A stretch of DNA of 64,000 nucleotides from Cystobasidium ongulense. Taxonomy: Eukaryota > Basidiomycota > Cystobasidiomycetes > Cystobasidiales > Cystobasidiaceae. How positions within the stretch are numbered: position 1 is the first letter of the stretch; each line of letters opens with the position of its first letter. A program made the translations under genes and the position numbers. A model generated the notes under the pieces. The model had not been told where the DNA came from and did not search any database. It worked only from the letters and a program-made list of their open reading frames with translations. Shown here in pieces: positions 20,926 through 32,836 of the stretch. The DNA lies in the NCBI GenBank assembly GCA_022835595.1, contig BQUP01000004.1, forward strand, positions 1 through 64,000. Direction: 5' to 3'.

Positions 20926-22160
20926 ACGCTTTCCATTCCCGTGTTGCGCTCCTCATCGAGTCAGAAAGGTTTGTCTAGATTATTGCAACGCCATCGCAGC
21001 CAGATAATGTGGACACCAAGTTAAAACACAAAACACACTGCGTTCATTCAGATACTACTAACAGCACAGCACTCCTACTGCTCTGAAACTATATTCATGA
21101 TGACGGACGTTGGCCATGTGCCCACTTGGTGGCCTTCTTGAGGGTACGATTTGGGATTTTGATCGTCAAGAGGCTGGGTATAAAGAAAGATACACTCAAG
21201 AGATCTGCTGGAGGTGAAAGCAGAAGTTGAACTGCATTTTGGCGCCGGGCAAGAAGATGGTCCCTCAGAAGATCGAGGAGTGCAAGCCCTACTCGAATCC
21301 CCAATTGCGATGGCTGTTATCGACAAAGTCAGTGTTGTCAATCGCAAATTCCGAAAAAATATAACCTACACGATCACCAAAAAAGAAGAGATCCATTACA
21401 CGTAGTTGAGACGGCCATGGAAGGGTGCGTACGAAGGCTGAAGAAAGCCAACTTCGAAAGATTTGGTCGACTGCAGATAGAGACAGTGAGTCAGCTCCTG
21501 GGCACAGAGAGCCTCTAAGCTACTCACGCCTCGCGGGCTGATTTTCCAAATGTTTATAAAGATCGGGTTCTCCATGCTGTAAGACGTATACCAGAATGTT
21601 TGCATCGATCAAACTGCCCTCGCGCCCTCTTCCAAAATAGCTTGGTAGGTAATCCACGACTGTCGTTACAAGGAGCCAAAAGGCACTAAAATGGTGGACA
21701 AAACGGGGTTTCAGCTCATGTAATCGGTCCGGACTGGAAATACATCACCTTTCTGCCTCTACGTGGAGAAGTAGCATGCCAGCAATGTAGCACAGGCCCC
21801 GCTCATAGACCAGGTCGGGTAAGTAATGCAAGAGAGCCCGCAGCACACACTGTAAATCTTGCCTCCCGATTGAATCCTCGTCAGAGAAGTGCTTGTGGGC
21901 GCATAATGTTACTGGAGGAAATCACCATACGGGCTGAGGTACGATAAATCTCACCGAATGGTCGTGACTGAGAAGTTAAAAGAATCAGTACCATCACCGC
22001 TCAAAATGATCGACGCATACACATACAAGCAAATGTCCATATCTTTGGTGATCTCTGCACATTGAGACACCTCTTCCTTTGCGCATAGATCGTGATACGA
22101 CGCGCCCTTCTGATGCGCAGGAGCTTCTGCCAAAAATGTCTGAGAAGCCTTCAGCCCCGT
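20669..22160. repeat. Duplicated block, copy 2
   Basis: Direct copy of 11444-12745. It contains the BCS1 3' fragment and the 3' exons of the complete SH3-TBC gene, and it includes the ~199 bases that are missing (N run) from copy 1. The left edge abuts the RhoGAP fragment at a short shared GAG. Together with copy 1 it brackets the regulator-amidase-transporter cassette. Confidence 0.88.
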
Positions 22161-24550
22161 CAACAATTTGTTTAGTAAGGGCTCTCTTACCCAAGCTTTC
22201 CCGCGAACGCTGTTGGGAATCCCGTAATTTACAAGCTTTTTGACCTTGCCGGAAGAGCGGGCGTTGCGAGGAGACATAGTCGACATGATTGTGATCCACT
22301 GCGATGTACAGGCGTTAGTGTCTCTAGCCAGCAAATGTGCAAACGAGCTGACTTTTGATTCGCGGTCCCTATACGCCTGCAGTGCTGCGCCATCGTCAGC
22401 ACTCGGAATATCGGTATCGTTTCCCGTGATTAGTGTGTGTTGGCTATGTATGAACCCAAATTTGTCTATTACGGGGTTTTCTTCGGCTTTGTCGGCTGGA
22501 GCGTCAAAGACGTAGATGGATCTGACGCGCTCTTTTGCATTCACAGAAGGGCGCGTCACAAGCCTTGAAGTTGATGCGGTTTGTAGGCTATCAACAGTGG
22601 AATGAGGGCTCCCACCCTCATAATCTGCTACCTGAGGCTGTACAAACTGAAACTGAGCGTTACCCAGCTCCACGACCCCTTCCTCTCTGACACTGCCTGC
22701 ATTGCTATCTGCACGAATGGGAAGCGATGGTCGTCGCTGGAACATGTTGGAACCTGTCCTTGTGAGACTAGACATGCTGCGACTATGCGAGAGACCTCGC
22801 GAGGAACTCCCGAAAGAGCTTAGAGATCTTGTATCACTGCTTCCGTCCAAACCGGTGTTCTGATTGTCAAGCCAGTCGTTATGGTCGCGGTGCTGATCCA
22901 AGCGGGATTGGTGGTGAGGGCTGGCAGGATTGGAAGGATTGGACGACATCGTAGAAGTAGTTGTGGCCATGCTTTGATACTCGGGACAGGCGGACGAGGT
23001 CGGCGATGGCCCCAGCAGTGGGGAGTCGACAAAGTCAAATCCATTGGAAACAGGTGACGCGATGGGCGTGTGAGACTGTCCTGCGCAGGAAGCTCCACAC
23101 AGGCCAGCATAGCGTGTACCATCACTAACTCCTCCTAGTGCCTCAGAAGAGCTTGGGATTGAGGCTTGGTGTTTGCCTTGTCCAGATGTCAGAGGACTTT
23201 TTCCCGGTCCCCTATCACTAACGCTGCGCGGAGACAATGGAAAGCGAGGGCTGGTTCTTTCACGGAGCTGTTTTAGAGAGACGCCAGCAGGTAGGTTTGG
23301 TAGTATCGTAACTTTGGGAGGAACCTCAACTCGTTGGCTCAACTTCGGCTTGTCTTTGAGATGCTCTATGTCTGCTTGGTGTGTCCGGAGCTTGTGTAAA
23401 TTCAGAGGGGCGCGAAGGTTTGTTGAGGTTTGGCTCTGCGACAGTTCATTGGTCGTAAAGGTATTTACGCAGTTTTCAGTGGATTTTGATTCAATTTGCC
23501 GTCCATCAATCGCTTGCTTGGGCGTAGGAGCAAAGGTTGAGGTCGATAGGCTTTCCGAATCGCCATTCCTATCGTAAATGTACGAAGAGAAAATATCGTC
23601 GTTATCCTCAAGAGCTGACGGTGAGCGAGCTTCTAGTCTGACGGGTGAAGCAGGGTATCTGACTCCAGGGTGACTTTCAGGGTTCAGGTCGCGATCTGCA
23701 TTTTGTCGTCCGTTTGATATGCTCGCAAGTTCAGCAGTACTAAAGTGAAGAGAAGGATTCCCGCGTGCGGCATGGAAATTCTGCACATCTTCTTGCAAAG
23801 ATAATAGAGCTGAAGCTGATGTTGGTGCGGAGAAGGCGCGCCTCTCGCCCAAAGTAGTGGGAGTCTTTGCCGGACTGAGAGCATGTGGTGTGGCGGGCGA
23901 ACCATAGAGGTGAGGAGGTCCAGGAGATGGCGTTGCTTGAGGTCGAGGGAATTCGCTTAACTGAGATTTAGACAACTGGATATCGGGCTTGGTGGGCTTC
24001 TTGGTGAAGACCGGTTTCTTCAACTTGGTCAGGAACCGTACGTCGGTTTCGCTGATAGGAAAAGAAGGCTCAGTGAAAAGCGCTTTGAGCGGGAGACTTA
24101 GCTTACTGGAATATGCCGACGACTCCCTCGCACGAGCCAAGATACCTCCCGTCGTCTGAGTATGCGAATGTGAGCAGAAGCAGGAGCAGCGTGTCAGTTC
24201 TTGCCTTGATGACTGCGTGTATCAGGGTCAACACGTGACGATGGGTACTATACTCACTGAGCTGCATGAGAACGGTGATGGGCTCTCCCTCCATGAACAT
24301 GAGCTCATCGGTGCCCGACTCTGCCAACTTGTCTGCAAGGCTGACTGCCCGACCGATACCGCCTTTCTCTGAGAAGCGCAGCCATTTCCTGTGAGCGTAG
24401 GTAGTGATGTAGAATGGCGTTTCAAGGGTTTCGGCCAGCAGCAGTACAGTATAGCAGCAGTCAGCAAGCGAAGTCATCCGAGCAGTAGTTATGCCTGAAC
24501 CCTTACCTGAGTGCCGTAGCTGTGAGAGGCAGCTGCACGTACTCGTCCAT
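21095..24550 (-). CDS. SH3- and TBC-domain Rab GTPase-activating protein
   Basis: Predicted Rab-GAP. The best start is ATG at 24550 (MDEYVQLPLTATALRKWL); an in-frame ATG at 24795 is an alternative. An SH3-type domain follows over an intron: DELMFMEGEPITVLMQL, then DDGRYLGSCEGVVGIF. A ~550-residue Ser/Pro-rich linker leads to the TBC domain, which begins LVNYGIPNSVRGKAW (near 22210), with EITKDMD and SGDGTD, the LVYERGLCYIAGMLLL helix, AFWLLVTTVVDYLPSYF, LPWPSQLRVMDLFFFG and GIRVGLALLDLLRDHLL. It ends at 21095. The Arg and Gln fingers normally found in TBC motifs A and B are spread over exon joins that I could not fix with confidence. The 3' end lies in duplicated block copy 2. Confidence 0.82.
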
Positions 24551-25049
24551 CGCTGTCTGGGCGGTATCACAATCAGATTGCTTGCTGTGCGCTTTGATCT
24601 ATCTACGCGGGCAATGGAAGCAGGACCGCTCGTTCTAGCAGGCGATTTGGCGCATGCTGTTCCGCCGTGTGTGGCCTTAGAAGTGCAGCCTATATCTTGG
24701 TATGGCCATGCGCAAGGCTGTGGGTTGTTGTGTGTGTACTTGCCGGTTGGCAGCTGCATGAGCTTCTGCAAGTTCTGGCCGCCTCGACGCGCCATGGGCC
24801 GCCATCATCCAAAAAAGCAGCCACCAGAGGAGCAGGTGCAGGTCGGCATCAGTTGGCTCGGGGATACTTTAGTCCAGCTTGCCTGTAGTATACCATTTCA
24901 GCAGCGTGTAGCGTCGGTGCGCTTCCATATTCAGCCTCAGCGCAGAACAGCTCGCTGGCTTCTTCCAGACAATAAAGTCTAGTCCGCTGCTTGCATCTGG
25001 TCCAATCTCGTCTGTCTGCCAGAAGCATCAGGACAGTATACCCAGCAGA
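24551..25049. promoter_or_regulatory. Divergent promoter region of SH3-TBC gene and eIF2A
   Basis: About 500 bases between two start codons pointing apart. Part of it (24560-24795) is an open frame that could be an upstream exon of the TBC gene. No RNA gene is recognised. Confidence 0.4.
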
Positions 25050-27439
25050 ATGGCCTCACCGGTAGCAGGAAACAGCGGTGACGGGACACCCGCTCAGCCC
25101 GCTGCGTCCACCTCCAAGCTCCAATATGCCTGTAGGTTTCCGTCCAGCTTCCACCAAAATCAACTTTCATTCAGAGGTACTGACTTCGCATTTGCCTACC
25201 ACGCCGCGCATCACGTTCAAACCGCATAAACTACCTTTGAACACCGCTATGCACACACTGTCACCTTGCCCACCTCGCAACAGACCGCGCCGAAAAGTCG
25301 GTTGGAATGGTTGCATGCGCACCTGTATGGGCGCCCATGGAAAGCTACGTAAAACCGCAAGGACAGCACCCTCTGCGAGCTGGAATCTACAGTCCAGATG
25401 GAGGACTGTATGCGGTCGCGGGCTCTGAGAGGTGCGTGCTTCTTATCTGCCCAGGTCATCGCCTTGTTCGAACACCTTCTCGAGCTGACTATCACGGATT
25501 TTGACCTTGCCCATACAGCATATTCATCTACAATGTCCGGAACCCAGACGACATCAAGCTTGTTAAAACCCTTTCTGTCAAGAATGCCCTCGAAATTGAC
25601 TTTTCACCACAAGGAACCTTTATCTCTTCTTGGATTAGGCCCATCAAGCTTGAAGATGGCGCTCAGCATAAAAACTTGCAAATCTGGACTACGGCAGCCC
25701 TTGAGAGCGAAGGCGAGGAAGTGCAAGAAGTTGCTTCTTTCACTCAAAAGCTTCAAGAAGGGTGGAAGCTCCAATTTACCGAAGACGAGACATGTGCTTT
25801 GCGTGGCATCCAGAACGAACTGCACATTCTGGACCCCGCCAAAAACTTCTCCCTCACCGACAAGCTGAAAATTGAGAACATTGCCAACTTCTCCTTGAGT
25901 CCTGGTAAGAATCCAAGTGTAGCTGTCTTCGTTCCCGAAAAGAAGGTGCGTTAGGGGATGAGCTAATTTTACTTTCGTCGTTCTTCTTATTAACCCATAC
26001 CTCCGGCATGCAGGGCATGCCAGGCTCTGTTTCTGTACACTCTCTCGCGACCCTATCCGTTCCATCGATACGCAAGTCATTTTATAAAGCAGATAGAGGT
26101 CAGATAAAATGGAATTCTAGCGGCACATCCCTCTTATTCCTGTCTTCGACCGATCACGACAAGACTGGCAAGTCATATTACGGAGAGACAAATCTCTACC
26201 TGATGACACCTGCTCTGCAATACGAAGCGAGACTGGTACTCGATAAAGAAGGTGGTATTGGTGACTTTGCGTGGAACCCTGCGAGTGGAGGAAAAGAATT
26301 CGCCGTGTCGTATGGATGGATGCCGGCCAAGACGACCCTATTCGATCTTCGTCTGAACGTTCTACACGAGTTCGGTGCTCTACCTCGAAATTACGTATCC
26401 TTTAATCCCCAAGGTCGTCTCTTGTGCATTGCTGGTTTCGGCAATCTGGCTGGTCAGGTCGATATCTGGGACAGAAGCACGCTGAAGAAGGTTGCCAATT
26501 TCCAGGTCAACAATTGCACAGAGTGTACTTGGAGTCCAGATGGCAGACTGCTCATGTGTTCAACCTTAAGCCCGCGTCTGAGAGTCGATAATGGCATCAG
26601 AATACATCACTGGACTGGAGACCTCATCCATCTGGAAACAATCGAGGAGCTATATCAGGTTAGTTCGTTCATTTGACCTGGTTCCGTCACGTTCTCTGAC
26701 ACCAAGTCTCATTGTGATTCAGGCTGCATGGCGACCTATTCCAGCAAGCGAATTCTCCTTCCCAAGGTCACTGTCCCCTGCGCCTGCTGCTTCAAGGGAC
26801 GCTCAACTGGCACAGATTCGTAAGATCAGCTCGAACGCCAGTGGTGCCGCCTCCGGTACTGCTTCTCCTAAACCTATCACAGGAGGAGCATATCGCCCAC
26901 CTGGTCTGCGAAACCGAGAGATTCCAACCATCTTCAAGCGCGAAGATGAAGGTGGCCTGCCTTACACTCCTTCAAAGACGAATGGTACCGAGAAGACTGG
27001 TATTCCAGGAATGTCGGGCAATCTGGGTACTGGAAAAGGACGCGGTAAGACTGTCCCCGGTGCTGCGCCTCGAGCAGATGGCGCCGATGGTGGCCAAAAG
27101 AAAGGTCCACAAGGCAAGAAAGGCAAGCAGCCTCAGCAGCAAAGCAACGGGCAGCCGAAGGAGAAGCTTGCAGACGATATTGCTGCTATGAGTGTTCAAG
27201 ATGCACCACCAGCTACTCCAGTCAAGTCGCACTTGTCCAATGGTATCGCACAGGATCAATCCGCTGCATCCCAGTTGACACCTGAGGACAAGAAGCGACG
27301 TGCACTGCAAAAGAAACTCGGCGCTATCGAAGCTCTTAAAGCCCGCCGTGCAGCAGGTGAAAAGCTTGAGAAGACTCAAGAAAAGAAAATCGAGGCTGAA
27401 GATGAGGTAAAGAAAGAATTGTCGGAACTAGCAGGCTGA
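25050..27439 (+). CDS. Eukaryotic translation initiation factor 2A
   Basis: eIF2A, a beta-propeller protein that can deliver initiator tRNA to the 40S subunit in a GTP-independent way. ATG at 25050 begins a short N-terminal exon whose splicing up to about 25280 I could not settle. From there exons are about 25283-25431, 25519-25945, 26014-26658 and 26723-27439. Propeller blades show as IYSPDGGLYAVAGSE, ALEIDFSPQGTFISSW, IKWNSSGTSLLFLSS, YVSFNPQGRLLCIAGFGN and CTWSPDGRLLMCSTLSPRLR, all typical of eIF2A. The C-terminus is Lys/Gln-rich with RRALQKKLGAIEALK, the helical tail found in eIF2A. Confidence 0.9.
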
Positions 27440-27945
27440 GAGTAGGTACTGGAAATGATGGAAATTTATCACACGCTTCGCATAGACTTGCATTCCTCGT
27501 AATAGACGACAGCTAGCTGTGTAGCAAATAGGCAGCGCCATCAGTATATCCTAGCATCTCACTTGCAATGACCCTCGCATTTCTCTCCATCATGGTGCTG
27601 CATTCATTGCTGCCATTGTGCATTCATTGCTGTCATTGCTTGCCGGTCTGGCTGAAATATGATCTCTCTCTCCTCGATCACGTCGGTAGAGGAACTGCAA
27701 ATGATGAGCCTCTTGCCTTTGCAAATGGACACGCAAGACTAATTCATATGCTCGGCATCTGTTGGTGATCCGGTGTTGCTTATCAGCCAAGAAAAGCCCC
27801 CGGAAGTGGAGTAGTAGTCCGTACAGGTCGCGCCTCAAGTGTACAACGCGTCGAATTCGCAGCACCCGAGCACCCTACCTGCGAGCGCTGCCTTGGAAAG
27901 GCACAACATCTTGGGCAATCAGACAGCCAGACCTTAAGACGTTAA
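27440..27945. other. Intergenic region upstream of the glycosyltransferase gene
   Basis: About 500 bases between tandem genes. An imperfect repeat of TGCATTCATTGCTG(C/T)CATTG occurs around 27598-27640. Short open frames are present but unconvincing. Confidence 0.35.
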
Positions 27946-29594
27946 ATGGAATTGCGGCCGAAGGAGTGCGACCGGCTGAACGGCGAGCAAGTTGCAGCCG
28001 TCTCTAGGCCTCGAGCACGCTCACCAGTGGCAATTGTTGTCAGCACACTGCGGACATTGTATCTCCTGGCTGCCGTCCTGTACACTTTCTGGCACCTCCT
28101 CACCTCTCAATCTAGCTGGAAAGCCAACACTTTCTCGCAAAGTCTGGGCTCATCCTCTGCTTCAGCAGTCGTGGATGGAATCCCGCGAACAGCCGTTTCC
28201 CACCCTAATGGTGTTGAAGAAACGCCTGCGCCTGTCCTGTCTTGGTCGGAATGGGGAAAGCTTCATGGTGCTGAGTGGAACAAGGATGTCATCTCCTGGG
28301 ACAAGCATGGTCGTACCTCCGAACAGGAGAACAGTACACTCACTACGACAGAAGATTATTTCCTCTCCAAAGCTTTTGGAGAATCACTCCAGCCAAGCAA
28401 GGTGATTCCGTACTACTATCGTGCTACAAATTCAATTCCCACGGAAGATATCACAATAACTACTTTGGTGACAAGCGACCGTTTCAAGGTCTTGGCGGCA
28501 CTGGTCCAGAAGTATCAAGGTCAGTGGTTGCCCAAATATCCACCAGCTCCACCTTATAGTGCTTCTGATAAGTTGTCTATACAGGTCCCATTTCTGTATC
28601 TATACACGTGAGCAATAACGCTCCAACTCGCTCAGAGCTGCTGGAATCGCTTCACGAGCTTTACACGACATCCCCCTACATGTCGGCCTTCGTGGACGTC
28701 CATTTAGTAATCGACAGCTTCGACCGACAGTTCAACATGTGGCGTAACGTAGCAAGATATTTTGCTCGGACAGATTACATCATGATGTTGGATGTAGATT
28801 TTGCTATATGCACAAACTTCAGGGAGAGAATACTTCACTCGCCGCAGGTAGTGAGGAAGCTGGCGGAAGGGCATTCGGCATTCGTGGTCCCTGCTTTTGA
28901 GTATGCAAAGCAGAGTGACGGCCGCGATACATCTATGTTTCCGTCAACAAAGCAAGAACTTCTTCAGCTGGTGCAGCAAGAAAAAATTGGAATGTTCCAT
29001 AAATCTTGGGCTCCTGGACACGGAGCAACGAACTATACTAGGTACTACGAAGCCCAACCTGGTGAAGTTTATAAAGTGAATTCGTACACGTACGCATACG
29101 AGCCGTATGTCGTCTTCAAGAAAGAGGGCACTCCATACTGTGACGAGAGATTCATCGGGTATGGTGCAAAGTGAGTGTTACCTGTATCGCTCTAACAGCA
29201 GCGAGCCCAGCTGAGATTGTCTGTCTGCTTCAAGCAAAGCGGCATGCTTGTTTGAGCTTTATCTGTCAGGCGTGTCCTTCTATGTCTTGCCCGACGATTT
29301 CCTTGTACATCAAAGTCACGTATACGCCGAGACAGCGCGCAAGAACGAGAGGAAGTATAATCGCAAGCTGTACATGGACTTCCGCGAAGAACTGTGTTTC
29401 CGTTATCTGAGCGACTTCATCTCCGACGGCAAGCTCCGAACTCCGACTTCAAAGAATCTCCTAACAGAATGCAAGAAGATCAAAGGGTTCTCCGGAGCTG
29501 CAGGAAAGGTGCGTCTGTGCTTGCACACGATAACGATTCTGCTTCTGGCTAAACTTTGAAATCTGTCACTGCTAATCAGTTCATTACGGCTAAT
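27946..29594 (+). CDS. LARGE-like (GT49) type II membrane glycosyltransferase
   Basis: Golgi-type glycosyltransferase related to animal LARGE and B4GAT1, which transfer glucuronic acid. Exons: 27946-28519, 28585-29170, 29235-29508 and probably 29580-29594. One hydrophobic anchor near residues 30-50 (LRTLYLLAAVLYTFWHLL) predicts a type II protein. The catalytic core shows FNMWRNVARYFARTDYIMMLDVDF with the DVD metal-binding triplet, then MFHKSWAPGHGATNYTRYYEA, YEPYVVFKKEGTPYCDERF and FYVLPDDFLVHQSHVYAE, all typical of this family. The last intron is uncertain; retention gives a 16-residue alternative tail ending at 29559. The fungal acceptor is not known to me. Confidence 0.87.
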
Positions 29595-30086
29595 CTGGGG
29601 CCAGAGTCGGCATGACACCCTGCCAAGAACGTGCAGTAATCGGAAATGTCCATAAAATCAGTGCATAGTATGATAGTCAGTCTTTGTTGTTGTTTCGAAT
29701 ACCATGCTGAACACCCTTCGCAATAATTTCCCGAGCTTTCGCTGCTGATCGAAAGTCCTCTTAGAAATCCTTCTTGAAAGCTGACGCGACAGAGGAATCC
29801 AAGAGCTTTCCCTGCGACTCTGCCTGTTTGCTTTGTCTTGTACTCGCCTTCTGCCTGTACGTTGCAAGCTTTGTGTGCTTTTGCGCCGATGAGAGGACAG
29901 TCGATTTGCCCCCATGCCTTCAGCCTTGCGATGTGCCTCTTTCTGTTCTCTCCGTTCCAACAAACACGATAACCGTCGTATATTTACACTTGCACGGTAA
30001 GCACCTAGCACTCGTTAGTAGCTAGCCGACAAGGCGACTGGCTGACCTGGTGCTCCCTGCCATCGCGTCCATCCTCGTCGTCCTCA
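29595..30086. other. Intergenic region upstream of the SDR gene
   Basis: About 490 bases between tandem genes; 29760-29960 is pyrimidine-rich on the plus strand, as is common in fungal promoters. No gene is supported. Confidence 0.35.
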
Positions 30087-31767
30087 ATGGTACGAACCGA
30101 CGTCAGAACAGACTTGATCGATTCGCTAGAAAAGAATCAAAATGTAAGTGAATTCTGCAAAGGCATAGCACGAGCAGCAGCAGCACCAGCATGCTCACCC
30201 ACCTCGTCACACCTTAGGGCTACCAACAAGCTCTCCCAGGACCGCCCATGCCCCAACATTCCGTGCGTCTGAACGGTGCTCCTGCGGACCCTCATTCTGG
30301 CCAAAAACTGACAGGCACCACTTATTGCTCTATACAAAGTGACAATGTCATGGACATGTTCTCTCTCAAAGGGTACGTTAGCGTCTCTCATTCACCAGCA
30401 TACTCGTACTCAATGACTCTATCGCGCTCCCTCACAGAAAGTACTGCGTCGTCGCTGGTGCCGGCAGTGGTATCGGTCTTGCTGCAGTCGAGGCTTTCCT
30501 CGAGGCCTCCGCATCCGGTGTCGCCATGCTGTACAACTCCAATGACAAGACAATTGACCTCGCCAAGGAGCTAGAAAAAAAGTTCAACGGCAACAGCAGA
30601 GTCATTGCCCTCAAGTGTCCCGTAGACGACCCCAAAGCTGTCGCTGAAGTCACACAGAAGGTCGTTGACGAGTTCGGCAGAATTGACGTCTATGTAGGTG
30701 TTAAACATAAACTCGCGCACATCTGCGATACTCTCAGGCTAAACCATATTTACCTCGTGGTAGGTCGCCAACGCCGGTATGGGTGCCTCAGGTCCTATCA
30801 CGGAAATGACCGACGATTACTACAACAAGACCACAGCTGTAAACTTCGGTGGTGTGGTGCGTATCCTTGAGAATAAGCTTCTTCGTCTTGGTTCAATTTC
30901 TAGCTGATCACATTATCTGTCTTCGCAGTTCTACGGCGCTCGTGAAGCCGGAAAGTATGTTCTGTCTCGCTAATTCCTTTAGGAGATCCCCCAGACTGAT
31001 CTATTGTCACCAAACCTCCAGGGTCTTCAAGAAGCAAGGCAGCGGTTCTTTCATTATCACTGCCTCGATGTCCGGTCACATTGTCAACGTACCCAACACC
31101 CAAGTAAGCCGTTGCATCTGGTCACAGCTACTACTTTGGCAACACTAACTTATCGTCGTTTCTTATAGGCACTTTATAACGCTCACAAGGCTGGCGTCAC
31201 CCACCTTGGAAAGTCTCTCGCCTTCGAATGGAAGGACTTCGCCAGAGTCAACATCATCTCACCTGGCTTTGTCGAGACGAACATGGGTGCCTTCGACGAA
31301 ATCCTCGAGGTCAATCGGTTCGTGTCCATCCTCTGTACAATTCCTCGTTGCAGACCTACTGACAACCTCTTATGATGCAGTCACATGACCGTCATGGGCC
31401 GTCAAGGTGAGAATTGCCGATAATACAAGCTCATCGTAAGGAGACGCTAACAGCGTCTTTTCATTTGCAAACCACCAGGTCAGACAAAGGAGTTCAAGGT
31501 AAGTCACTAGAGTACATATATGCTCGTGGATGCTGCTGACTCAACCTAAAGGGTATCTTCCTCTACTTCGCCAGCAATGCATCCACCTACACCACTGGTG
31601 CAGGTAAGCGCGACTAACTCAAAGGTGTTCCGTAATTGCCTGTTGCTAATGCTCGGTTTGATCATTTTCAGACATCCTCGTCGATGGTATGTGGTCTGTT
31701 AGGTACCCTAAGGAACGCATCCTGACGACAACTCTACTTTTCTCCAGGTGGTTACACTTTGTCATAG
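30087..31767 (+). CDS. SDR-family polyol dehydrogenase (mannitol/sorbose reductase-like)
   Basis: NAD(P)-dependent short-chain dehydrogenase, closest in pattern to fungal NADP-mannitol dehydrogenase and sorbose reductase, which interconvert ketoses and polyols. Twelve exons: 30087-30143, 30218-30372, 30438-30693, 30774-30856, 30929-30954, 31022-31103, 31169-31317, 31381-31406, 31479-31498, 31552-31603, 31672-31686 and 31748-31767. The Rossmann motif is GAGSGIGL and the family motif is ANAGMGASG. The catalytic Ser lies in IITASMSGHI and the YxxxK pair in LYNAHKAG; ISPGFVETNM and FASNASTYTTGADILVDGGY complete the fold. Several exons are only 15-26 nt long. The N-terminal ~50 residues before MFSLKGK are an extension of uncertain role. 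Cofactor preference is not readable with certainty. Confidence 0.9.
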
Positions 31768-32024
31768 TCACCAACGACTTATGTGGGATACAGAATTTTG
31801 CGAGACTAGAAACAAAACGTGCATCGCACGCTCGCGCCTATCATTGTTCCCAACGTTGTATATCCGAAATCAGTGCTTGCAATTTTAATTGCTTGCAGTG
31901 CTTGGTGGCAAAGTCCAAACCTTCTGTTGTTCGCGCTTGCATTCGCGCTTGCCTTTGCACCATATATCTACAATCGAGCTAACTCAGCTAAGCTCACCCG
32001 GTCTCTTGCATCTGAACAAGAGCG
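31768..32024. other. Short intergenic region
   Basis: About 257 bases holding the SDR terminator and the promoter of the next small gene. A short GCTTGC-rich repeat lies near 31877-31900. Nothing else is seen. Confidence 0.3.
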
Positions 32025-32642
32025 ATGAACGATGAGTCTGCTGAAACTGGACATGCCGAGTCGTCGACCTCCACAAGCCAATCGATAACGAAGCAAAATA
32101 CGAAGAAAAGTAGAACTGGTGGCAAAAAAAAGGAAGGCAGGCGTTTAGTGGACGATGTACGAACTGGCAGTTAAGAGTGGATCATACCATGATACTGGCG
32201 ACTGATATTTGCCTTGATCATTTCTATCCGCTCCCCAGACTGCTACGCTAGTTGGACTTGCATTGCAGGCATCTGGCGCTCAACAGGATGTTGTAGATGA
32301 AAAGCTTGAGAAAGTCAGTCGTAATCTAGCACTGCTGAGTCTCCGTATCAGCTGCTGACTGTGGAGCCTTCAGCTGCGTAAAAGAACAGAAGCAAAAGCA
32401 AGCAAACCTGCGGCATCTGACGCCGCTCAGAGAGGCCGGGACATGCACAAATCGAAGAAATTGGTGAGCGATGTATCATCTTACTGAACAGCGCAATGAT
32501 TGAACCTTGCTCCTTGCTGTAGCGCGACATGAAAGAACAGATCAAAGGCAACAAAGGCAACTCGCAACCCAAAGCTCGTAAGGAGGGTGATTCAACCAAA
32601 TCTAAAAGTCAGAGCAACCGAAAGCAGGTTGCCTTTCAGTAA
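32025..32642 (+). CDS. Small Lys-rich basic protein of unknown function
   Basis: About 128 residues from four exons: ATG at 32025 to GDD (about 32156), GCATCTGG.. (from 32269) to GAAAA, LRKRTEAKASKPAASDAAQ.., and RDMKEQIKGNKGN.. to the stop at 32640. Joins keep frame and the donors and acceptors are canonical. The protein is highly charged, Lys/Ser/Gln-rich, with RGRDMHKSKK and basic clusters that would suit a nucleolar or RNA-binding role. I do not recognise the family. It is convergent with the large disordered gene, 195 bp away. Confidence 0.6.
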
Positions 32643-32836
32643 TCCAATATATCGATAATTGATTCGTGTCTTTCTGGAAATTACGACTACGTAGCGGGGC
32701 AGATTGCTGTTGTTGTCTTATTATGATTGTATTGCAAGCGTAAAGGCGAAGAAGAACGAAAAAATCTAAGACAAACCAACTAGCTACAGGTAATTGAACG
32801 ATGGGTATACACTGATATTGATTTGCTCTTGTAATA

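Noticed and set aside
11444-22160. Transposon-mediated insertion of the cassette
   Set aside because: The flanking repeats are gene fragments without terminal inverted repeats, transposase or target-site duplications that I can see.
27598-27640. Imperfect 20-base repeat as a regulatory array
   Set aside because: Only two units occur; too little to call.
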